NCBI GenBank assembly: GCA_030753675.1
Contig: JASMBU010000012.1
Location: forward strand, 1 to 39,740
Length of the DNA stretch: 39,740 nucleotides
DNA from: Methylococcales bacterium
GTDB taxonomy: Bacteria; Pseudomonadota; Gammaproteobacteria; Methylococcales; Methylomonadaceae
Direction of reading: 5' to 3'
Below are positions 26,966 to 35,028 of the stretch, piece after piece (positions within the stretch are counted from its first letter, which is position 1; each line of letters starts with the position of its first letter). Both the position numbers and the translations under genes were made by a program. Under the pieces are notes generated by a model, which was not told the DNA's origin, did no database searches, and saw only the letters and a list, made by a program, of their open reading frames with translations.

Positions 26966-27040
26966 TGATTAGGTCGTAAAATACTGGGTCATTAACAAGC
27001 ACATATTGAAAATATCAGCTTGTCAATTTTGGAAGAAATC

Positions 27041-28438
27041 ATGAAAAAAACAATGTACGAAAAAATTTGGGATAGTCATCTTGTCTGTGAGGCTGCAGGG
27101 CAAGCACCTCTGCTGTACGTAGATCGCCACCTCATGCATGAAGTTACTAGCCCTCAAGCTTTTGAAGGCCTACGAAATGCAAACCGCAAGATTCGCAATC
27201 CACACAGCATTCTGGCAACGATGGATCATTGTGTGCCCACAAAAAACCGTGAATTACCCATCGCCGACCCCATTGCTAAAAAACAAATTGAAACCATGGC
27301 GGATAACTGCCGCGAGAATGGTCTCAACTTATATGACATCAAAAATCCAAACAATGGTGTTATTCACATCGTCGTCCCAGAACACGGCTTCGTGCATCCG
27401 GGTATGATTACTGTTTGTGGTGATAGTCATACGGCTACTCACGGTGCATTTGGTGCATTGGCTTTTGGTATTGGTACCTCTGAAGTAGAACATGTCATGG
27501 CCACTCAGACACTCCCTCAAACAAAGTCTAAAACGATGCTAGTGAAAGTTAACGGCAAACTTCCTAAATACTCTTCTGCCAAAGATATTGTTCTGGCCGT
27601 TATCGGAAAAATCGGCACTGCAGGTGGAACCGGGCATGTTATTGAATTTGCCGGCGAGGCTGTTATGGACCTCACAATGGAAGGCCGTATGACGCTGTGC
27701 AACATGGCTATTGAAGGCGGTGCCCGCGCTGGACTCGTGATGCCTGATGAAAAAACCTATGAATACCTAAAGGGTCGAGAATTTACGCCATCAGGTTCAG
27801 AATGGGATACGGCCTTAGTTTACTGGAAAACACTACCCAGCGATGAGGATGCTGAATTTGACACTGTAGTCACCCTGACGGCGGACGATATTGCACCACA
27901 GGTGACCTGGGGAACATCTCCAGAACAAGTCGCTCCGGTTTCAGGCACAGTACCTTCACCTGAAAATTTTAACGATGAGGGAAAACGTCAAGCCTGCATT
28001 AGCGCTTTGAACTACATGGATTTAAAACCTAAAACCAAAATCACGGATATCCCCGTCAATTTAGTATTTTTAGGGTCTTGTACAAATGGCCGTATTGAAG
28101 ATTTCCGTATTGCCGCTGAAATTACTAAAAGCCATAAAGTTGCTGACGGCGTAACCGCTATTGCTGTACCCGGATCTTATAAGGTTAAAGAACAAGCCGA
28201 ACAAGAAGGCCTTGATCAAATCCTAATCGATGCTGGTTGGGAGTGGCGTGACCCCGGATGCTCTATGTGCCTCGCTATGAATGGCGATGAACTCACACCA
28301 GGCCAAAGAAGTGCTTCTACCTCGAATCGAAATTTTGAGGGCCGCCAAGGTAAAGGCGGACGCACACATTTAGTTTCCCCTGCCATGGCTGCTGCCGCTG
28401 CAACTGCTGGGCATTTTGTTGATATTCGTAACCTTTAA
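27041..28438 (+). CDS. leuC: 3-isopropylmalate (and citramalate) dehydratase large subunit
   Basis: LeuC, with LeuD, isomerises 2-isopropylmalate or citramalate through a [4Fe-4S] cluster. The 465-residue protein has GSCTNGR near residue 346 and CSMCLAMN near 406, which hold the cluster cysteines, and [20 protein letters not shown] at the N-terminus. I use the ATG at 27041 ([10 protein letters not shown]): it aligns with E. coli LeuC MAKTLYEKL and has GGAAG five bases upstream, whereas an earlier TTG at 27020 does not. leuD follows after 8 bp, then a CimA-type gene, so the operon may serve isoleucine, leucine or both. Confidence 0.97.
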   Translation: MKKTMYEKIWDSHLVCEAAGQAPLLYVDRHLMHEVTSPQAFEGLRNANRKIRNPHSILATMDHCVPTKNRELPIADPIAKKQIETMADNCRENGLNLYDIKNPNNGVIHIVVPEHGFVHPGMITVCGDSHTATHGAFGALAFGIGTSEVEHVMATQTLPQTKSKTMLVKVNGKLPKYSSAKDIVLAVIGKIGTAGGTGHVIEFAGEAVMDLTMEGRMTLCNMAIEGGARAGLVMPDEKTYEYLKGREFTPSGSEWDTALVYWKTLPSDEDAEFDTVVTLTADDIAPQVTWGTSPEQVAPVSGTVPSPENFNDEGKRQACISALNYMDLKPKTKITDIPVNLVFLGSCTNGRIEDFRIAAEITKSHKVADGVTAIAVPGSYKVKEQAEQEGLDQILIDAGWEWRDPGCSMCLAMNGDELTPGQRSASTSNRNFEGRQGKGGRTHLVSPAMAAAAATAGHFVDIRNL

Positions 28439-28446
28439 AAAAACTT

Positions 28447-29058
28447 ATGGAACCTTACAAAAATCACACAAGTACTGCTGCTTTAATGAACCGCAGCAAT
28501 GTTGATACAGATCAAATCATACCTAAACAATTTCTTAAAAGAGTTGAGCGTAGTGGTTTTGGAGCGCACCTTTTCCACGATTGGCGTTTTAACGACGATG
28601 GCAGTGACAATCCTGACTTCGAACTCAATAAAGCGGAATTTCAATCTGCTACGATTTTAGTTACAGGCGATAATTTTGGCTGCGGTTCTTCTCGAGAACA
28701 TGCACCTTGGGCCATTGCTGATTATGGGTTCAACACCATCATTTCTTCCAGCTACGCTGATATTTTTTATAACAACTGTTTTAAAAATGGCATATTGCCT
28801 ATTCGTGCAACGCAGGAACAACTTCGACTCATTGCCGAAGAGATTGACGCTCATGAAGGCTGTAGCCTTACCATCAATCTCGAAATGCAAACAGTTGAAA
28901 CACCTTTAGGCAACAATTTTGCTTTTGAACTTGACCCCTTTCGCAAAGAGAACTTATTACACGGTCTCGATGATATCGGATTAACAATGAAACAAACCGA
29001 TAAAATTGATGAATATGAACAAAAACACCGACGCCTCTACCCTTGGCTTTGGACTTAA
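28447..29058 (+). CDS. leuD: 3-isopropylmalate (and citramalate) dehydratase small subunit
   Basis: This 203-residue LeuD is the swivelling small subunit of the LeuCD isomerase. Diagnostic blocks are NRSNVDTDQIIPKQFLKR near residue 15 and GDNFGCGSSREHAPWAI near residue 74. Length is normal. It starts 8 bp after leuC and is followed by a 40-bp gap to the citramalate-synthase-type gene, so all three are probably one operon. Confidence 0.97.
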   Translation: MEPYKNHTSTAALMNRSNVDTDQIIPKQFLKRVERSGFGAHLFHDWRFNDDGSDNPDFELNKAEFQSATILVTGDNFGCGSSREHAPWAIADYGFNTIISSSYADIFYNNCFKNGILPIRATQEQLRLIAEEIDAHEGCSLTINLEMQTVETPLGNNFAFELDPFRKENLLHGLDDIGLTMKQTDKIDEYEQKHRRLYPWLWT

Positions 29059-29098
29059 AGCCCGCTACCACATTAAATCATAAGGCAACATAATTGTC

Positions 29099-30640
29099 AT
29101 GACGCAAGAATCACGAACCATTCAAATCATGGACACGACGCTTCGTGATGGCGAACAAACACAAGGCGTATCGTTCTCACCTGATGAAAAAGTGAACCTC
29201 GCTAAGACACTGCTAGATTCACTTCAAGTTGACCGGATTGAAGTTGCTTCTGCCCGTGTTTCAGATGGTGAAAAACAAGCCGTAACTGATATTAATACGT
29301 GGGCAAATCTAGTAGGCTACCCCGGTCAAGTTGAAGTACTCGGTTTTGTCGATCATACCAAGAGTGTTGACTGGATCAAAGAAACAGGCGGCAGTGTCAT
29401 CAACCTACTGACCAAGGGAAGCGAAAAACATTGCCATGAACAATTACGCAAAACCCTAGAACAACACAGTGATGACATTCTACAGACCGTCGAATATGCT
29501 CAAAACCAAGAACTTAGCGTTAACGTCTATTTAGAAGACTGGTCCAATGGTTTTAACGATAACCGTGATTATGTTTATCAATTAATGGATCGTCTCCAAC
29601 ACGCTGGTATTAAGCACTTTATGCTACCGGACACCTTAGGTGTAATGTCACCAGAAGAAGTATTCGACAGCTTAAGTGCCATGTGTAACCGCTACCCTAC
29701 ATTGCATTTTGATTTCCACCCACACAATGATTATGGGCTTGCCACGGCTAACGTGATGGCCGCTGTTAAGGCGGGCGTTAATTCTATTCACTGTACGGTA
29801 AATTGCTTAGGCGAACGCGCAGGCAACGCGTCACTAGCCGAGGTAACCGCAGTATTACGTGACAAAATGGCTATGAATTTATCTATTAATGAAAGTCATA
29901 TTGTTCGCACTAGCGCCATGGTAGAAAATTTTTCAGGTAAGCGGGTATCCGCCAACACCCCTATTATTGGCGCTGATGTTTTTACACAAACCGCGGGGAT
30001 ACATGCTGATGGCGACCACAAAGGCGGCCTTTATGAAACCATACTAAGCCCTGAACGCTTTTCACGCACTCGTAGTTATGCATTGGGGAAAATGAGCGGC
30101 AAAGCCTCACTATTAAAAAATCTAGAAAAACTAGGCCTTGATCTACCGCCCGAGATACAGCAAAAGGTTTTAACTAAAATCGTCCAACTCGGTGACTCAA
30201 AACAAACCATCACTACCGATGACTTGCCCTTTATCATTGCCGATGTTCTAGAAAATGATAATTACCAGCATATCCAACTCATTAACTGCTCTATTACCAG
30301 CGAACTTGACTCCATCTCAACGGCAATGCTCTGCGTTAACATTAAGGATAGAGAACATTCCGCTACAGGTTCAGGTAATGGTGGCTTTGATGCCTTTATT
30401 AACGCTATAAATAAAATAATGGCTCAGTATAACTATACCCTTCCAGAACTAGTTGATTATGAAGTTAGGATTCCTAAAGGCGGACACACCAACGCCCTAA
30501 CTGAATGCTTAATTACTTGGGAATATGGTACAGAGGATGTCCGAAAAACGCGCGGCGTTCATGCCAATCAAGTCTTTGCTTCGGTCTTAGCAACCTTAAA
30601 AATTATTAATATCCATCTGCAAGAGCTTAATTCCGCTTAG
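29099..30640 (+). CDS. cimA: (R)-citramalate synthase, Leptospira CimA type
   Basis: CimA condenses pyruvate and acetyl-CoA to (R)-citramalate, the first step of the threonine-independent route to 2-oxobutyrate and isoleucine. The 513-residue protein has the DRE-TIM barrel motif TLRDGEQ with Arg16 and Asp17, metal-binding FHPHNDYG, the GERAGNASL block and a complete C-terminal regulatory domain (about 390-513). It aligns without gaps through at least residue 146 with what I recall of the Leptospira enzyme. The three residues reported there to select pyruvate (Leu81, Leu104, Tyr144) are all present at the same numbers. Isopropylmalate synthases of a related subgroup may share them, so a leucine role is not excluded. 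No other leuA is in the window. Confidence 0.8.
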   Translation: MTQESRTIQIMDTTLRDGEQTQGVSFSPDEKVNLAKTLLDSLQVDRIEVASARVSDGEKQAVTDINTWANLVGYPGQVEVLGFVDHTKSVDWIKETGGSVINLLTKGSEKHCHEQLRKTLEQHSDDILQTVEYAQNQELSVNVYLEDWSNGFNDNRDYVYQLMDRLQHAGIKHFMLPDTLGVMSPEEVFDSLSAMCNRYPTLHFDFHPHNDYGLATANVMAAVKAGVNSIHCTVNCLGERAGNASLAEVTAVLRDKMAMNLSINESHIVRTSAMVENFSGKRVSANTPIIGADVFTQTAGIHADGDHKGGLYETILSPERFSRTRSYALGKMSGKASLLKNLEKLGLDLPPEIQQKVLTKIVQLGDSKQTITTDDLPFIIADVLENDNYQHIQLINCSITSELDSISTAMLCVNIKDREHSATGSGNGGFDAFINAINKIMAQYNYTLPELVDYEVRIPKGGHTNALTECLITWEYGTEDVRKTRGVHANQVFASVLATLKIINIHLQELNSA

Positions 30641-30735
30641 ATTCCCTATACCCTGAAAAAGTTAGGTCATAACACGAAAACACCTCAAGAACGCTAAAAA
30701 ATGCGCTCAATAAGGCATTGTTGCAAGATGTTATC

Positions 30736-31845
30736 TTAACTGACAACCGGCATGGCGCGTAATTTCTCGACCACTTTATCACCAAATTCATCAGTGCCAA
30801 TCATTTGCACACCTGAACCAGGTTTTGATAGATCAGCCGTCGAATAGCCGTCCGCAAAAACACCTTGCATCGCGGTCCAAACATTTTTGGCTTCTTCTTC
30901 CATCGCAAAGCTATTTTCTAACATCATTGCGACTGACCCGATCATCGAATAAGGGTTGGCAATATTCTTACCTGCAATATCAGGTGCTGAGCCGTGAGAA
31001 GGCTCATAATAAGCTTTTTCATCCCCTAAACAAGCCGATGGCATCAACCCGAGAGAACCTAAAATACCACCACCTTGATCACTCAAGATATCACCAAACA
31101 TATTTTCCATCACCATGACATCAAATTGCGTAGGGTTTAAACAAAGCAATGTTGCTGCCGCATCGACCAAAATATGAATAACTTCCACCTCAGGGTAATC
31201 CACTGCAACTTCACCCAACACTTCATTCCATAAAACACTCGACTTTAATACATTACTTTTATGAATATTATGAAGGACCTTTTTCCGTTTACTGGCTAAC
31301 TTAAAGGCTTGATGCAAAATTTGTTGAATTTGATTTTCATCATATTCCAACGACTCCTTAACATAACGTAAACCCGCTTCATTCACACCAGCTATTTTTT
31401 CACCAAAATAAAGCCCTCCAACAAGTTCACGCACCATCACTAAATCAATACCTTCGCCAATCACTTCAGGCTTTAATGGTGAAAAATGCGCTAAGTCCTT
31501 AGGCAAAGAAACCGGACGAAAATTAGCGTAAGTATTATACCGACGACGTAAGGGCAGTAATGCGCCTCGTTCGGGTTGCTTGTCGATTGGAATGCGCTTA
31601 GAGTCTTCATGATTTAAACCAATAGGTCCCTTTAAAATCGCATCGGCTCGATCGCAAATATCAATCGTCGATTGTGGAAACGCATCACCAAACTCAAAGT
31701 AAGCACAGGCACCAAAAGCCGCAGGCAACAATTCAAACTTTACATCATTACGCTCTTCGATAAGTTCGAGCACCTTAATGGCTTCACGGGTTATTTCGGG
31801 ACCGATACCATCACCGGCAAGCACAGCAATTGAAAAACTTTTCAT
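30736..31845 (-). CDS. leuB: 3-isopropylmalate dehydrogenase family enzyme (possibly also methylmalate dehydrogenase)
   Basis: This 369-residue beta-decarboxylating dehydrogenase oxidises 3-isopropylmalate, and in the citramalate route 3-methylmalate, with NAD. GDGIGPEI (11-18), the LeuB-type VRELVGGLYFGEK (about 138), catalytic lysine in HKSNVLK (about 194) and ENMFGDILSDQGGGILGSLG near 245 are present; EPSHGSAPDIAGKNIANP near 285 binds NAD. It is convergent with cimA across a 95-bp gap in which I saw no clear terminator. Its opposite orientation to leuCD-cimA means separate control. Confidence 0.93.
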   Translation of the reverse strand: MKSFSIAVLAGDGIGPEITREAIKVLELIEERNDVKFELLPAAFGACAYFEFGDAFPQSTIDICDRADAILKGPIGLNHEDSKRIPIDKQPERGALLPLRRRYNTYANFRPVSLPKDLAHFSPLKPEVIGEGIDLVMVRELVGGLYFGEKIAGVNEAGLRYVKESLEYDENQIQQILHQAFKLASKRKKVLHNIHKSNVLKSSVLWNEVLGEVAVDYPEVEVIHILVDAAATLLCLNPTQFDVMVMENMFGDILSDQGGGILGSLGLMPSACLGDEKAYYEPSHGSAPDIAGKNIANPYSMIGSVAMMLENSFAMEEEAKNVWTAMQGVFADGYSTADLSKPGSGVQMIGTDEFGDKVVEKLRAMPVVS

Positions 31846-31976
31846 TTTTTACCTTAAATTTTAGTGAGCGGCCAACATTCAGCCATTAAAAAACTACTTA
31901 TAGATACATACAGGCAAAACAAATGATAATGACCTGTGATCTGATTGAAAAATAATTAATGTCTAAGAAAAACGCA

Positions 31977-32534
31977 CTATTTCCATTTGATATTACAACC
32001 GATACTTGGAATTTGTTCTTCACTAACAGTATCACCAGCGACACAATCGTTCAGCGCATTACGCAAATCGACTCCCGTTACTGGGATATTATTTTTGGGT
32101 GTAGACTCATCAAGCCGACCACGATAAATACAGCGTAAAGAATCATCAAACAAATAAAAATCGGGCGTACAAGCCGCTTGATAACGACGAGCGACTAATT
32201 GTGATTCATCAAACAAGTACGCGTCAAAAGGAAAAGCCCAATCCGCCATTAATGCTGCCATTTTATCAGGCGCATCTTGTGGGTAATGAACAATATCATT
32301 TGAACTTATTGCCACTGAATTAATCCCTTCCGCCCTATATTCGTTAGCTAGAGCAATTAATTGTGACTTAATATGGATAACATAAGGACAATGATTACAA
32401 ATAAACATAATCAATGTGCCTCTACGCCCTTTCAATCCATCCAAATTCATCACAGAACCGGTCACCGTATCCAACAATCTGAAATCCGGTGCGCTAGTGC
32501 CTAAAGGCATCATTATTGAATTGGTTGCTGCCAT
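31977..32534 (-). CDS. Thioredoxin-fold (AhpC/TSA-like redoxin) family protein
   Basis: This 185-residue protein has a redoxin N-terminus (LGTSAPDFRLLDT...LDGLKGRRGTLIMF) and an active-site CNHCPYV with Cys46 and Cys49. This C-N-H-C-P-Y-V signature marks a widespread subfamily of thioredoxin-like proteins often annotated as thiol-disulfide oxidoreductase or alkyl hydroperoxide reductase-like. ACTPDFYLFD (cis-proline region) and YRGRLDEST follow. I see no signal peptide, so it is probably cytoplasmic. It stands alone and is divergent from rpe. The physiological substrate is unknown. Confidence 0.85.
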   Translation of the reverse strand: MAATNSIMMPLGTSAPDFRLLDTVTGSVMNLDGLKGRRGTLIMFICNHCPYVIHIKSQLIALANEYRAEGINSVAISSNDIVHYPQDAPDKMAALMADWAFPFDAYLFDESQLVARRYQAACTPDFYLFDDSLRCIYRGRLDESTPKNNIPVTGVDLRNALNDCVAGDTVSEEQIPSIGCNIKWK

Positions 32535-32658
32535 CTTGATTTAACCATTATTGTAAATACAATCGAATTGATCCACTAAGCCCAACATTATAAATTGTTA
32601 TTTCAATCAAATAAAGATTATCCAACGGTCATTATCCACAAAAGCACTGAAAAACGTT

Positions 32659-32664
32659 ATAATA
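32659..32664 (+). promoter_or_regulatory. -10 box of a probable rpe-rpiA promoter
   Basis: A perfect TATAAT lies about 30 bp before the rpe start. TCCACA 18 bp upstream (32635-32640) is a weak -35 match. An AAGGA ribosome-binding site precedes the rpe ATG. Confidence 0.5.
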
Positions 32665-32691
32665 CAAAGTTTTATTTATAAGGAATTTAAA

Positions 32692-33363
32692 ATGACTGAG
32701 AACTGGATAGCACCCTCAATTCTTTCAGCTGATTTCGCTCGATTAGGCGAAGAAGTTGACAATGTTTTGGCTGCTGGCGCTGACGTCGTGCATTTTGACG
32801 TTATGGACAATCACTTTGTTCCCAACTTAACAATCGGGCCACTTGTGTGTGATGCGCTAAGAAAACATGGCGTCACGGCACCTATCGACGTTCATCTCAT
32901 GATCGACCCGGTAGACCGAATTATTCCTGACTTCGCTAAAGCCGGTGCAGACATCATTACCTTCCATCCAGAAGGTTCAGTTCATATTGATCGAACTCTA
33001 CAACTCATTCACGATGAGGGTTGTAAAGCAGGTCTTGTATTTAATCCTGGCACCCCGCTTCACCACCTTGAATATGTCATGGATAAATTGGATATGATTC
33101 TACTGATGTCTGTTAACCCTGGTTTTGGCGGTCAATCCTTTTTACCATCTGCCCTCGACAAACTACGTCAAGTTAGAAAGATGATCGATGACAGCGGCTA
33201 TGATATACGCCTTGAAATTGATGGCGGAGTCAAAATTGACAATATCCGTGAAATTAAAAAAGCCGGTGCAGATACTTTTGTTGCGGGTTCTGCCATCTTT
33301 AGCAAACCTAATTACCGTGACACTATTGACCAAATGCGCTCTGAACTTGCTCAGGCTGAATAA
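32692..33363 (+). CDS. rpe: Ribulose-phosphate 3-epimerase
   Basis: This 223-residue TIM-barrel enzyme interconverts ribulose-5-phosphate and xylulose-5-phosphate, needed to rebuild the formaldehyde acceptor. [11 protein letters not shown] (9-19), [13 protein letters not shown] near residue 34, VHLMI near 67, [10 protein letters not shown] near 139 and EIDGGV near 176 give the metal and phosphate sites. It starts 61 bp before rpiA in the same direction, with a strong terminator after the pair, so the two form an operon serving the RuMP cycle. Confidence 0.98.
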   Translation: MTENWIAPSILSADFARLGEEVDNVLAAGADVVHFDVMDNHFVPNLTIGPLVCDALRKHGVTAPIDVHLMIDPVDRIIPDFAKAGADIITFHPEGSVHIDRTLQLIHDEGCKAGLVFNPGTPLHHLEYVMDKLDMILLMSVNPGFGGQSFLPSALDKLRQVRKMIDDSGYDIRLEIDGGVKIDNIREIKKAGADTFVAGSAIFSKPNYRDTIDQMRSELAQAE

Positions 33364-33424
33364 TTAGACACTTTACATATAGGCTACTTACAGCCTAAAT
33401 TGCTCATTCTTATTAGGTATTATT

Positions 33425-34084
33425 ATGACACCACAGGATCAAAAAAAACGTAAAACAGCTGAGGCTGCAATTGATTACATCAAAGGTGCCCGCGTCATTG
33501 GCGTAGGCACCGGTTCAACGGTTAAACACTTCATTGATTGTTTAGTTGATTATAAAATTGATATCGACGGTGCCGTCTCTAGCTCTGAAGGCACAACACA
33601 AAGACTTAAAGACGCTGGAATTCCTATCCTTGATCTCAATGATGTTAATGAGGTCAAAGTCTATATTGACGGTGCAGATGAAGTTGACCCGCACAAGCGA
33701 CTCATTAAAGGTGGTGGCGGTGCCTTGACCCGCGAGAAAATCATTACCGATGCCTGCGAGCAATTTATTTGTATCGTGGATGAATCAAAAATGGTTAATA
33801 ACTTAGGCACTTTCCCACTTCCCATTGAAGTCATACCCATGTCACGTAGCTACGTCGCTCGGCAAGTGATGTCAAGATTTGGCGGACAACCAGAATGGCG
33901 AGAAAACTTTATCACTGATAATGGCAACCAAATCATAGACATTCACAATTTGGACATCAGCGATCCAGTTGCGATGGAAAAAGAAATTAACGATATTCCC
34001 GGTGTCATTACCGTTGGATTGTTTGCCATTAAACCGGCTGATATTGTTTTAATCGCATACGACGATGAAACTAAAGTGATGTAA
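33425..34084 (+). CDS. rpiA: Ribose-5-phosphate isomerase A
   Basis: This 219-residue enzyme interconverts ribose-5-phosphate and ribulose-5-phosphate. VIGVGTGSTVKHFID (about 25-39), DGADEVD (about 83-89) and LIKGGGGALTREKI (about 93-106, catalytic Glu) are the hallmark loops; CIVDESKMV follows. Length matches E. coli RpiA (219). It is second gene of the rpe-rpiA operon. Confidence 0.98.
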   Translation: MTPQDQKKRKTAEAAIDYIKGARVIGVGTGSTVKHFIDCLVDYKIDIDGAVSSSEGTTQRLKDAGIPILDLNDVNEVKVYIDGADEVDPHKRLIKGGGGALTREKIITDACEQFICIVDESKMVNNLGTFPLPIEVIPMSRSYVARQVMSRFGGQPEWRENFITDNGNQIIDIHNLDISDPVAMEKEINDIPGVITVGLFAIKPADIVLIAYDDETKVM

Positions 34085-34111
34085 TGAACCATCCTTAATA
34101 AAAAATCTATC

Positions 34112-34140
34112 GGCCAGCGCTATTTAGCTGGCCTTTTTTT
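34112..34140 (+). terminator. Rho-independent terminator after rpiA
   Basis: A 7-bp G/C-rich stem (GGCCAGC/GCTGGCC) with an eight-base loop is followed by seven T. It lies 28 bp after the rpiA stop. Confidence 0.9.
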
Positions 34141-34165
34141 GCTTATGCCCACAAGGGCACAAACA

Positions 34166-34930
34166 TCACATAAGCAATAAAAGTTGATCCAAAAGCTTAC
34201 CGTTGGTTACTAATATTTGTTCTGGAAACAAACCTTTATGCCCTTTAAAATCGGTCAATGAACCCCCGGCTTCTTGTGCAATCAGAGCGCCTGCCGCCAC
34301 ATCATATAAATTAAGTGCCTGCTCCCAAAATGCATCCACTTGGCCATCAGCCACTAAACATAGATCTAATGCTGCTGAGCCAAAGCGCCTTTGCCCCGTT
34401 GTCGATCGTGCAACACGGCAAAACCGATCTAAATTATTATCGTCCATGTAATCTCTCAAACAAGCAAAACCCGTTGAGATCATAGCATTTGCCAAATCTT
34501 CCTCGGAAGAAACCTTTATCGGTTGATTATTTTTCCATGCGCCTAGCCCTTTTTGAGCTCTATAGTAATCATCTAAAGCAGGTGCATACACAGCGCCAAA
34601 AACAATTTCTCCATCAATCTCGAGCGCCACACTAATACCCCAAAAATACTGTCCTTTAGAAAATGAATGCGTTCCATCTATAGGGTCAACAACCCAACGT
34701 TTTGATTGATTATTACTCTTGCCACTTTCTTCCCCCCAAAAACCAAATTGAGGATAATGGAGTTGCAGTTTTTTATGTAAAAAGGATTCAACAGCAACAT
34801 CAGCTTCTGTCACCAAATCACGTGGGCTTTTTTTACTGATTGCAAGATCATTTAAATTGGAAAAATAATCCATTGCAATTGCACCTGCCTCACGAATTTC
34901 CTTTTCAATGAGTTCTGGGGACAAGTTCAT
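34166..34930 (-). CDS. Inositol monophosphatase-family phosphatase
   Basis: This 254-residue lithium-sensitive-type phosphatase has the metal motifs GEES (about 66-69) and DPIDGTHSF (about 82-90), the core GSAALDLCLVADGQVDAFWE (about 186-205) and LYDVAAG (about 209) in place of the usual WDxAAG. Family members hydrolyse inositol phosphates, 3'-phosphoadenosine phosphate, histidinol phosphate or fructose-1,6-bisphosphate; the substrate here cannot be chosen from sequence. I use the ATG at 34930; an in-frame TTG at 34945 would add five residues. It faces rpiA and lies downstream of the large PPi-PEPCK-like gene, past a long hairpin. Confidence 0.85.
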   Translation of the reverse strand: MNLSPELIEKEIREAGAIAMDYFSNLNDLAISKKSPRDLVTEADVAVESFLHKKLQLHYPQFGFWGEESGKSNNQSKRWVVDPIDGTHSFSKGQYFWGISVALEIDGEIVFGAVYAPALDDYYRAQKGLGAWKNNQPIKVSSEEDLANAMISTGFACLRDYMDDNNLDRFCRVARSTTGQRRFGSAALDLCLVADGQVDAFWEQALNLYDVAAGALIAQEAGGSLTDFKGHKGLFPEQILVTNGKLLDQLLLLM

Positions 34931-34965
34931 ATCAGGCGCATTCAATTAAATCAAAAAAGTAACCA

Positions 34966-35003
34966 TTTACACTGTCATTCAATACCTTGAATGACAGTGT
35001 AAA
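34966..35003 (-). repeat. 17-bp perfect inverted repeat, possible terminator of the large upstream gene
   Basis: TTTACACTGTCATTCAA (34966-34982) and its exact reverse complement (34987-35003) are separated by TACC. On the minus strand it starts 26 bp after the stop of the large gene; a run of six T comes about ten bases after the stem, which is late for a standard terminator. It may act as a transcript-end stabiliser, a terminator or a regulatory site for the phosphatase gene. It could also be a copy of a dispersed palindrome. Confidence 0.85.
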
Positions 35004-35028
35004 CTAACGAGTCATGGCTAAGAATAGC

